Source: Neurospora crassa OR74A (Eukaryota; Ascomycota; Sordariomycetes; Sordariales; Sordariaceae). From it: a stretch of 64,000 bases of DNA. Location of the stretch: contig NC_026507.1 in the NCBI RefSeq assembly GCF_000182925.2, forward strand, positions 3,906,001 to 3,970,000. Direction: 5' to 3'. Of this stretch, positions 54,787 through 64,000 are shown piece by piece. How positions within the stretch are numbered: the stretch's first letter is position 1; each line of letters begins with the position of its first letter. The notes beneath the pieces were generated by a model. That model saw nothing but the letters and a program-made list of their open reading frames with translations. It did no database searches and was not told the DNA's origin. Made by a program: the position numbers and the translations under genes.

Positions 54787-57700
54787 CGTTCTCCTTTATA
54801 TTTTGTTGATAACAAGTCTTATTTTCCTTTCCCTCCTTTTCCAGCGCCTTTCTTACTCTTTCCAATCTTCTTCCCGTCTTCCAAAATCATGGACAAGATG
54901 GGAGCGTGTTTTGTTATGAAGTATTACTATTTTGCTCGTAGGTCCGGATTTCTACTTAAAACATAAATAAGTAGTTCGTGATCGCCACCAAACGTTTTCC
55001 TCTATTGTTCCGTTTCTTTGTTTCTTGCCCGCTCAATCACACGAAAAACTTCGTATATCAAACCCCACGAGGGCTAGAATTATCGGGGTGGATGGTTTGA
55101 CTTTCCAGCGGGTGGTTTATGGTCCATGATAGTAAGTTTAGGGCAATGCCAGAACATAGTCATCGCACTCCTTCGCTCCATCTGAACTCCTCATTGTATC
55201 AATGTATGTATCATCGTTGACTGTCTGTTCCTTTCCATGATGCTATGCCCTGGCATGGACAAATGGCACACGATGCGGCACTCCTGTCAACCTAAGTCAA
55301 CAGCACTTACCCTTCAACATCATTGAAGGCCAGGCCATGCACTCGAACTCGGCTGCTTCATCTCGCCCAATGCCGTCTTCCTTTCTGGTCCATTCATCTA
55401 GGTCAAAATAGAAACTTTTGGTTTTCCAATTTCAAGACCTGGGGAATGCCTGCGACCATCATCCTCACCATCATGGACCAGAGACCCTGGCGATCAGGTT
55501 CATGTACCTCTACCTACCTACCTACATATTAGGTACCTCAACTCCAATCTCAGTGATCTCGACCCTCGTTGACACCGACCGACGCGCTATTGATGAGGCT
55601 ATGGTTTGTTAATATTGCATCCGCCCGCGTCCACATGTAGAGAGGAAGCCACTACGTATACTAGGTAGTGTACTGCAAAAGTTGGGCGGCGGCCGAAATT
55701 TGTTCGGTTCTTCCTGTGTACCTAGGTTGCGAGATTACGAGCGATAAGAATCGCGTGTTAGCGATAAGGGAACAGTTGTGTGTTAGTTATGGTAGTGTGT
55801 CGATTGCTTGACACATAGGTCCCGTCTCCGTCCCCCCCCCCTGTTTGCCCGGCGACGCTTCCATGTCGGGTCTGATACGGAGGGGACTGCCCCTGGAGCC
55901 ATGCTGACCTAACGCGGGGAGTGTGGGCTGTCCTGCCCGGGTGGTAGGAGCTAGGTGTCCCTGGCCCCTGCTGTCTGTTCATAGCGGACCTGAGGTTTAT
56001 TAGTGTAGTGTACTATGTAGAGGTAGGTAGGTACCTCTAGAGGTACAGTGCTGTGACCGCTGAGGCAGTGTTGGGGCTAGGTATCAGCGCTGTGAACCTT
56101 TCCCCCGGTGCCCCGGGCCGCGTGGAGTCCTTCCACTTTTCAGTGTCGGGCGGTGGGTGGGCATTTCGTGGGGTTCCATGCCCCTGCTGCCCCTGCCACT
56201 GCGCCCTGATGGCGTCTTTCCATTTTCACTTCCACTTTGCGTCTTTTCCACGTTGGGTGTTTCAGCCCGATGACGAGCAGACAGACAGCTCGCTTCCTTC
56301 GTTGCTTGCCACTTAATGTCCCTTATCTTCCTCTCTCAATAGTGCATACAGTACACTACTAGACGTGTAGTAGTCGTCGGGCCTTCTTTTGGCACCAAAA
56401 AGCCGTGCGCTTGGAACAAAGACTTACTGCGTGTTGATTGACTCCCTTCCGCCGACGAAATGACGATCCGGCACTCGGCAGCACAATGTAATGTGCTGTG
56501 CTGCTGCCTTCCGGTACTCGGAATGCTAACCTCTGAAGGGGGCCTAGAGCGCTTTCAAACTGCAACTGCATCACAGCCTCAATCAACACTGGTCTCGGAA
56601 CGGAATCCAAAGAAGAAAAAGAAAAACCACGCCAGGCGTAACATCGGTCGTTTTATTCGCATCCGGACGGACGGTATTCCAGTGTACGCAGTAGAGGCTT
56701 GGACATCTCTCAGGACAGTCAATCAGGCACGGTACGATATAGGTTGAATCTCGGCTGCCATACACTACTATCAAAGCAGAACCAACAACGACGACGACGG
56801 GACACGTTCCGACCGGACCCGAACCACCAACACCACCACCACCACCACCAAAAATCCAGACACTTTCTATGTGTGGTACACTGTAGAGAAGTCATCTAAA
56901 ACGCAGGGGCAGGTAGTATTGTTACCCCGATGCTCCTGGGCGAGACCCGGAACCACTCTGGACAATCATCAATGCAGCCACACTGCATCGAGTCAAGCAA
57001 CACGGGAATGCATGATGCAAAGACAGGGACTTTCAGAGTTTAGTTCATGTCAGGAACCAAAACTACAAAGAACGAGAACAGAACGAGAACGGAACGAACA
57101 AAAAAAAAACATAATTCCCGCAAAACATGAAGATCCTGTGGAACGCAAATCGTCACGATGTTCATGTCCACTACCACCTTCGACGCACATCATGGAGTTG
57201 CGGCAACCATTCAGATGGCAGCATGGGGGTGTGGGCTGGACTCCATACACCATGACCGGGGGCTTGGCGCCGGCTCGATGCTAGGAGGCCTTTCAACTGC
57301 AAAGATAGGCCAAAAGGGAAATAGCTAGGGAACATCGGGTTAGGATGGGTCCAGCCAGTCACAGGCCCGATGCAAGAGAAGGACTCGACTCGTGCAAACC
57401 AAGCCGTCTTTGGTAACCCGGCTTAGACAACCCTTTCTGGATGAGCATTGCATGCAGAATGTGACTCTATTTGAATGGTTCTAGCGCTGGTGATTAGTCT
57501 ACTTGGCTCTTGGGTCTGGAGGAAATCTCTAGTGTACACACTCGAGCTTCTCGAACCTGACCACCATCGACAAATGCAACTCGCTTCGGAAGCGAAGAGT
57601 TCCCTCCCGACACTCCTCAACCCTTCAGCCGGTCAAACAGCCATGGTCGTCTGTCATCTTCAATTTACTAGGCCTCTTCTGGCTCACTGTCTGTGAGCGT

Positions 57701-57941
57701 GGACTTGACTCGGACCCGGACGACTGGACTTACACGGCCTGATACACGCCATCACTATCACATACGGACAAACTTGGTCTTTTCTTTCCTTACCTACCTT
57801 ACCCACCAACGGCTCGACACTCCCTCACACTATTACCAACACCATACATATCTGACAGCCACTCACTCAACCGACGATCATTTCCAATTACTATGCCATA
57901 ACCACACTTTTGAAAAAAACAACAACACATATCAGACAGAC
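54787..57941. other. 3.2-kb gene-poor region with repeated short palindromes
   Basis: No gene is supported. It contains ACCTAGGT (55720-55727), a 16-bp perfect palindrome GTACCTCTAGAGGTAC (56031-56046), AGGTAGGTAGG sequence and several AGTGTAGTGTACT-type stretches (55660, 56001, 56349). A (CCA)n tract lies near 56825-56850. The right end is the promoter and 5' UTR of the rhodopsin-domain gene. Confidence 0.4.
56031..56046. repeat. Perfect 16-bp palindrome
   Basis: GTACCTCTAGAGGTAC equals its own reverse complement and belongs to the AGGTA/TACCT motif family found in many gaps of the window. Confidence 0.85.
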
Positions 57942-59638
57942 ATGTCTATCTACACAGACCCACCGGCGCTACGGCCGTTCAGCGACGACAAGCCCATCCT
58001 GCTCGTGAGCTGGTGGCTTACCCTCTTCTGCACCGTCGTCATCATACTCCGTGTGGTTGGGCGCTATGTGCGCATGGAAAAGCTATTTCTCGAGGACAAG
58101 ATCGCCGCTCTCGCCCTGATCCCCATGTACCTTCGAGTCGCCTGTGTGCATGTGCTTCTCTTATACGGCACCAACAACGTCGAGCTCGTGAACAAAGAAG
58201 GGCTGCACCTGTCTGAGCAGGCGATAGCTAGGCGTGTAGTCGGAAGCAAGCTTGTTTTGGCTACTCGTTTCTTTTACTTTACTACGTAGGTTCTCTGATT
58301 CTCCAAGCGTTGGTGGTAAAATCAAGAAAGGCTAACAATTCATGACACAGACTATGGACTCTCAAATCCATCACCCTCCTCTTCTTCAACCGCCTCGTCG
58401 GCACCGCCGGTCGAACCAAGTACAACCTCACGCTGCGCTTCCTCCAAATCACCATCGGCTGCACCTTTGTCGCCTGCTTCATCAGCAACCTCTCCGAATG
58501 CTTCCCCGTGACGCACTACTGGCAAGTCACGCCTGACCCGGGCGGCCAATGCCGCCAGAGCTACGCGCATCTACTCGTCGTGGCAGCCAGCAGCGTCCTG
58601 ACCGATCTGTTGCTGGTCGTTTTCCCTATCCCGATCTTGATCCAGTCCCGCATCAAGCTCAAGCGCAAAATCCTCCTCGTCTCCCTGTTCTGCCTAGGGC
58701 TGTGCACCGTCTGCATCACGCTGTACCGGGTGCCCAACATCTTGTCGGAAAAAGGATACCAAGGCACGCGCACCATGTGGGCCAGCACGGAGATTCTCGT
58801 GGCCACGTTCGTCAATAACGCCATTGCGCTGGGCACGTTTGTGCGCGACACGGGCCCCAAGAAGAAAAAGTTCAAGCCGCAGCATCAGCATGAGCTGCAA
58901 CAGCATGGCTATGGCAATTTCTCGCGGGCGGAGACTGCGTACAATGCGTATGGGAGCTCGAGCAGGGATAGGAAGACTGTTTCTTCCATGAAGCCTGGTT
59001 TTGGCAGCACAACAACAGCAACGATGAATTCGTTTGCTGAACGAACAATGAATGATAAGAGGGGGAGTATAAGTTACCAGTACGGCGTCAGCGCCGAGGC
59101 AGGGAGCGATAACAAGGCGGGTATTGTCATCCGCACAGATACTGCAGGAAGTATCGCCAGCAGCGGCCACAGCAACGATGAACATGTTCATGGCGAGCTG
59201 TCGTTGGAAGCCCGCGATAGCGTGGCGTCCAGCACCCTCCCACCACCACATGAAAACAAACCGCGGGAACGGGATTCCCAGGAATCCCTGATCCCCAAAC
59301 CTGGTAGCGGCGGCGGCGGCGGCGGCGGTAGCACAGAATATGGTGGTGGTGGTCATATCGGGCAGGCCATGTCGTCGTACTTTGGCACGGTCATGAAGAC
59401 GACGGAAATCAGCGTCACGGTCACGCAGGCCAACGAGGAGGATCTGCGGGCGAAGCATGATGGGGGGAGAGTCCCGCAGAGTCCGCATTATGACAATCAA
59501 CATCATCATTATCATCATGATCAGATCAGGGAGGCGCCGAGGGTAATGACGGCGGGGGATAGGGGTGTGGCGAGGGGGACGACCAAGTTGTTGAAGTCGT
59601 TGCCGGGCAAGGAGCACGAGGAAGGGGAAGAGGTTTGA
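57942..59638 (+). CDS. Fungal rhodopsin-domain seven-helix membrane protein
   Basis: Exon 1 (57942-58285) and exon 2 (58351-59638) flank a 65-bp intron (GTAGGT donor, GCTAACA branch site, ACAG acceptor) and give 543 residues. The N-terminal 300 residues form seven hydrophobic helices. The segment CFPVTHYWQVTPDPGGQCRQSYAHLLVVAASSVLTDLLLVVFPIPIL is typical of the fungal rhodopsin domain found in PTH11-type receptors; no CFEM domain precedes it. The intron falls between helices three and four, where LWTLKSITLLFFNRLVG continues the fold. The last 230 residues are a hydrophilic tail with Gln/His-rich, Gly8 and His-rich runs, as in signalling receptors. An in-frame upstream ATG exists at 57693, but the sequence before 57942 is Thr/His-rich and untranslated in appearance. 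Ligand unknown; plasma-membrane sensing is a family-based inference. Confidence 0.85.
59312..59330. repeat. GGC-rich trinucleotide repeat encoding poly-Gly
   Basis: About six GGC units encode a glycine run in the cytoplasmic tail of the rhodopsin-domain protein. Confidence 0.8.
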
Positions 59639-62447
59639 CGATGAAGTTGGGGGATTAGGTATCTATGGTGCTGGATGAGGTATATGGGACATGCGACGAT
59701 GATGATGAAGATGATGTTTGGAGAATTTAATTGGATACCTACCTACCTATTTTCCTTTGTCTTGAAGGTGGTTTATTCTTACTTGGTTACTACCTACCAT
59801 ACGGCCGTAGCATTTACAAACAAAATACAAGCTGCTTCAAGTGCATCTCAGGTTCATACCATTCAAAATCATCAAGTGTGTATTGTGTGTTTTTCTCACT
59901 CTCAATTAGTGCAGTGCAGTGGCAGTACCAGCCATGGTACATACTCCAGTCGGTGTTTAATGATCGCCCCGAGTCTAGACTTGGTTCAGTTGTCTGCTAC
60001 CTATCCACCACAGCCACATAACAAACTTGCGTGAACCACACGAGGACCGACCACCTACTAAGACTTCAGTTGCACGAACAAACTCCCAATCGGAAGAGAA
60101 GGAAGGCATTGCCGACGGTAATTATTCCGGCGTTTTTTTTTTTTTTTGGGCGTAGCTTCTTCCACTTGGCTTGCATACCTAGTGTATTCATGGTATCTCT
60201 AGTGTAATACCGGATGAATGTCTTTCCCTGGAAAAGGTACTTCATGGAATCAAAGAAAATGACACCAACGAAGTGCTTACCGTTGTCGGCACTGCCTGGT
60301 CCTCAGCCGTTCGCCGGAATTAATGCCTACTTGCCGAATCTACACTATCTGATGTGATTGATGGTTGCTTGCTCGGACCTTCTGTGGCGTTCTTCGCTTC
60401 GTCTTCGTTGATGCACTCGACTAGACTAGTAGGTAGAACTAATGAGGAGGTGATTGATTACCTTAATTCTAGACGTTAGATATCGGCGGTCTTGGTGGTC
60501 TTGGTGTACATAGTAGTGTAGAGGCATGTAGTGTAGCGTCTTGTTGGCCTTGGGGGGGTTATTAGATACAAGGACTAGGCCACATGAAAAGCTATTCTGG
60601 ACTTACCACTACACTAGTGTACTGTACACAGTACTGTAACTTGAGGCGACTTTTGCTTGGAATTTGAGGTCGTCGCGGTCCCGTCCCGACCCCGGACCAG
60701 GCAGGCAAGCCATCCATCACATCTTTCACAAAAAAACGTGGTTATCCAGGCCTCGCAACGGAATTAGAGCGCACACCGGAATTGCCGTGTGACGAGGTAG
60801 TGTAGTGCAGTGTACTGTGTAGCTTCCCGTTATCGGCAGCTTTCCCTCGTGGCAAGGAAGGGGGGAACGAATGGGTCCGAGTCCGAAGAGGAGGAACTGA
60901 ACGGAAGCGAAAGGGGGGAGGGGAGAACAAGCAGCCCTTTCTCGACCCCGGATCCCAGACTGGCATGAACAAAGGACAACAGAATATATGACGCTAACAA
61001 AAATGACGACGCTGATATGCTGCTGACGATGCGTTAGGTAGCGCCTGTGCTTTCGTCGAATGTCGAATGGGCGTTGCTAAAGAGCCCCGGCCGCTGGGCT
61101 CCCCCCCCCCCCCTGAACGCTGACAGGGTTAGAAAATGGGCAAACCCCGGGTTCGAGGGGTCGAGGGGGGCCCCATCACCCCCACTAATTTTCCTAAGCA
61201 CAGCGCAAATGGACCACAGCGATTCCCAGGACTCTCCTCATGACGAAATCCACCCATCACTAAAAGTACAGATCGCCATTCCCACACGATTCAGGACGAG
61301 AGGTATACCTGGGTTTGAGGGAAAGCAATTGGCTTCTTGCTGGGTGATAGATGGGCATTAAGGGAGGATGAGTGAAGATGTTTTGAGCCATTGGGGATCC
61401 TTGAATGGAAGTCACCGAGGGAAAAGAAAAAAAAGAAAAAAAAGAAAAAAAAAGGACGATTCGAGTGGCTTGGTGGCGTTTGACAAGGGCGATGAAGACA
61501 TGCGATCGATGTTTGCAAATCAATCGCAAAAAAGTGCGCCATTCCCGTGCGGCAGAACATTCCTTCTTTCTTGTAGTGTAGTGACGGGAGGGAGCATGGC
61601 GTCGGTCCAACTTGCCGATTCTTCAGCACTTGGTAGTGTAAATCATGTGGAAAAAGTGACAAAAAGAGAGGGAAAAAAACAAAAAACCACGCACAATGAA
61701 TGGACGATCAATCATGTACGTACTTTGTACTATGTACAGAACACAGTCCTTTTAACCGACGAGAGCTCGCAAACGTAGCCATCTCTGTGACTAGTTGCTT
61801 GCGCCATTTTTCCTACATGCCCGGCCCATAAGAACATTTCATGACCTTGAGGCTCAACAGTCAGCCACCTAGCTGATAGGCCTATAGCGCGCTGCTCAGA
61901 TACCAAAGAAGTATCCTGAAGTCATTCGAAGATCACATCTTGGTGGTTCAACAACCTCATTGGCCACAAACCCCCTGGCGGGAGAGGAATGGCGCAAGAA
62001 CCGGTCGAGGAGATAAGGTTGGCAGCTGGAGGCCTGATTGCTCTGGGGGACCCTTGATCACGGTCGGTCCCCAAAAGAAGGATGAAACTCAAAGCGGAAA
62101 GGTCCCTTGTGACAGACTTCTTTCAAAGCCTCAACTTGAGCAAATCACGGGCCATTGTGCGACAATGTGACATTGTTGGTTGTGAGTGGAGACTTCCTTG
62201 TCACCTGCTCTTGGCGCCAAGAGGGCCCGAGGGGCGAGGTGGGCGTTTGATAGCGCGAGCTTTGGCCGAGGTCGGGGATGATGGATGTTCTTGGGACAAT
62301 TGATCAATTTGGGACAAGGGAAGGGAAGGGGGGGCGGGATGCTCCTTCACACTTTTTTTTTTCCGACTCTGCAAACTGTGAACTGTGCTGGATTCAATTG
62401 GTCTGGGGAAATTCCACTGGCATTTCATTTTTGGAATTCGGCAAGAG

Positions 62448-62598
62448 TGACTGACTGACTGATTGATTGATTGATTGCACTTTCAAGTTTTGCCAATTCG
62501 CCCGTCCGCGTCCATCAGCTTGCCGTCTCGCCTTCAATTTTTTTTCTCAATTTCCATGGAGAACCAAAGACTGACTGACTGACTGTCAGACTGACTGG
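62448..62598. repeat. (GACT)n/(GATT)n tetranucleotide repeats, two blocks
   Basis: GACTGACTGACTGATTGATTG-type units lie at about 62448-62478, and GACTGACTGACTG units at about 62570-62598, in an intergenic region. They share the same tetranucleotide but are separated by 90 bp of unique sequence. Confidence 0.8.
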
Positions 62599-62671
62599 AC
62601 ACTGCAGCAATCCACGGCCCGTGATCCTGCCGTGCCGCGGAAAAAGAAAAAGCCATCTTCCAATAAAGACA

Positions 62672-62692
62672 CACATACACACACACACACCC
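62672..62692. repeat. (CA)n dinucleotide repeat
   Basis: About ten CA units with one interruption, intergenic. Confidence 0.85.
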
Positions 62693-63743
62693 AAGCCCTA
62701 TATTCAGGGGCAATAGACGTCTGACACGGAACACCGGATAGGAGGGGTGTGTGTGAACGAGTGAGAGGACTCGCAGCTCGCTTCTTCATCACCATCATCA
62801 TCTGGGCATCATTGTGGAAGCTCCCGTGGAACCTCAAGAGTGTCAAGAGGTCCAGCCAACCGCGTGGCAGCGATAAAAACCACACCAGGCTACTAATTAA
62901 CACATGCAGAAATCGTCCCAGTCCAAGCCAGACTAGACTGGCCACTAGTTGTCCCCATTGACGCACAGCAGGGGGCGGACAAGTTCACTCTCGGGAAGGA
63001 GGGGAACCTAGAAAGCTCCCAGACACTCGGAGTTCAAGATAAGACCAGGGTCAACTCGAGTTCTCCCACACAGAAATACACCACACTACATACACGCAAC
63101 CGAAGACACCTCCTGCGGGGCAAACACCATTTCGAGAGAAGCTTCTTGTTGTCTTCTAGAGAGACTAATGCGTACACTAGGCCACTGAAGGGGACACACA
63201 TCCGAGTCCGTCAGCCCTTTGTCATCAACACTTGGAGAGAAGGAAAAAAAAAAAAGAGGTAGCATTGCTTCCTACCTGCTCAAACAAGCACTCTACATAT
63301 ACTACATTTACATCCAGCGTCGATCCGGAACCCCCATTACAATACCACCCGATCCCACTTCACACTGGGTAACTCACACAAGAAAAAATCCTCCATCCGA
63401 TCCCGTCAGTTCGGTCCCACCCCGGAGACCGGAACCAGGGCCCTTTGAGGCGTGTCATAGGCACCTTTAACCCCTTCCTATACTACCTATAACCCTGCCC
63501 ATCCATCAGCTTCTGGCCTGCCGTGGACAGCTGTGGTTCACGTACAGTGTGCCATAGTCTGTGTGTCAGGCCAAGCGATATCTCACTCCTTTGATATTGA
63601 CTGGTCTCTTCTGTCGTCAAATCTACACCCTTTCTCTCCACAGATACCATCACTCATAACATATTCCTTATGAAGGACACCCTCACGTCATCCGTGTCAA
63701 TGTAACCAGCGAACCGATCACCCTCCTTTTTTTATCCCCAAAC

Positions 63744-64000
63744 ATGGCTGGATTCGATCAGGATATCGAGCTCAGTGCTTACTCACACTCTCACGGACTT
63801 GGAATCAGTGGTAATGGTCGCAGTGGTCGACAGCGCAGCATAGCCGAGGCAAGCAGCTTCACCCTCGGCGGCGCCTCCCCTTCTCCCCGGACCAAGTCCT
63901 TTGCCGATGTCTCACCTGGCGGCAGCCATGGCCGCTCGAAATCCATTGCTGCTGCTAGTGACGGCGCCGGTGGAGGCTTCCACGGTACCATGAGTCGCTT
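63744..64000 (+). CDS. Unrecognised protein, 5' part only
   Basis: An open frame begins with ATG at 63744 after CCAAAC and runs off the window end with no stop in 85 codons: MAGFDQDIELSAYSHSHGLG, then RQRSIAEASSFTLGGASPSP and HGRSKSIAAASDGAGGG. It is Ser/Gly/Ala-rich with basic RxxS sites, typical of a disordered N-terminus. Strong third-position GC bias and the good start context support real coding sequence. No family can be named from this part. The long gene-free region upstream suggests a complex promoter. Confidence 0.55.
   Translation, partial: MAGFDQDIELSAYSHSHGLGISGNGRSGRQRSIAEASSFTLGGASPSPRTKSFADVSPGGSHGRSKSIAAASDGAGGGFHGTMSR

Larger units (their letters stand above)
59639..63743. 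other. 4.1-kb gene-free stretch upstream of the last gene
   Basis: I see no gene. Contents are T tract 60132-60147, AGTGTAGTGTACT-type palindromic stretches at 60505-60538, 60606-60640 and 60797-60823, C tract at about 61089-61101, A-rich tract (GAAAAAAAA units) at 61423-61454, (GACT)n/(GATT)n at 62448-62478 and 62570-62598, and (CA)n at 62672-62692. Much of it may be promoter and long 5' leader of the gene starting at 63744. Confidence 0.4.

Noticed and set aside
1-64000. Transposons, LTR or virus-like elements and CRISPR arrays
   Set aside because: No terminal repeats, transposase, reverse transcriptase, integrase or spacer-repeat pattern was found by reading all six frames and the repeats.

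Overview
The window looks like nuclear DNA of a filamentous ascomycete in the Sordariales, most likely Neurospora or a very close relative. The evidence is short introns (about 50-150 bp) with GTAAGT/GTATGT donors and CTAAC/CTGAY branch sites, GC-rich third codon positions, long gaps between genes, and a RACK1/cpc-2 protein that I recall as matching Neurospora CPC-2. I ran no database search, so the genus is an inference. I saw no transposon, virus-like element, CRISPR array or prokaryotic operon.

Layout. 0.5-5.9 kb: a TAF8-like TFIID subunit, cpc-2 (RACK1) with a probable U24-type snoRNA in its fourth intron, and a small single-pass membrane protein. 7.5-9.2 kb: a DUF3112-like multipass membrane protein read on the minus strand, interrupted by one in-frame TAG. 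10.4-14 kb: mitochondrial ribosomal protein uL22m and a CFEM-domain surface protein. 18-21.3 kb: three small mitochondrial or DNA-repair genes (COX9-type subunit, Som1, and an XRCC2-like RecA-fold protein without a visible Walker A motif); the last two are divergent with 110 bp between start codons. 23.7-27.7 kb: a HAD-IIA phosphatase-like protein and a GH125 exo-alpha-mannosidase. 28-35.4 kb: a stalked membrane protein, an Ayg1-like alpha/beta hydrolase and a class I methyltransferase. 37.7-41.7 kb: a gene with tandem phase-1 micro-exons and a HET-domain protein. 43.8-49.8 kb: a cysteine-containing hypothetical protein, a second stalked membrane protein resembling the 28-kb one, and a small signal-anchored protein. 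51.4-54.8 kb: a membrane-anchored amidohydrolase and tRNA-Val(AAC). 57.9-59.6 kb: a fungal rhodopsin-domain membrane protein. 63.7 kb to the end: the start of an unrecognised gene behind a 4.1-kb gene-free stretch.

Most genes are independent units. Housekeeping mitochondrial functions (uL22m, COX9, Som1) sit near cell-surface or sensing proteins (CFEM, rhodopsin-domain, stalked single-pass proteins) and a self/non-self recognition-type gene (HET). Spliced models were built by hand from splice sites and reading frame. The strongest leads for a second look are the intronic snoRNA, the duplicated micro-exons, the XRCC2-like protein without Walker A, the nonsense codon in the DUF3112-like gene, and two families of short palindromic motifs scattered between genes.
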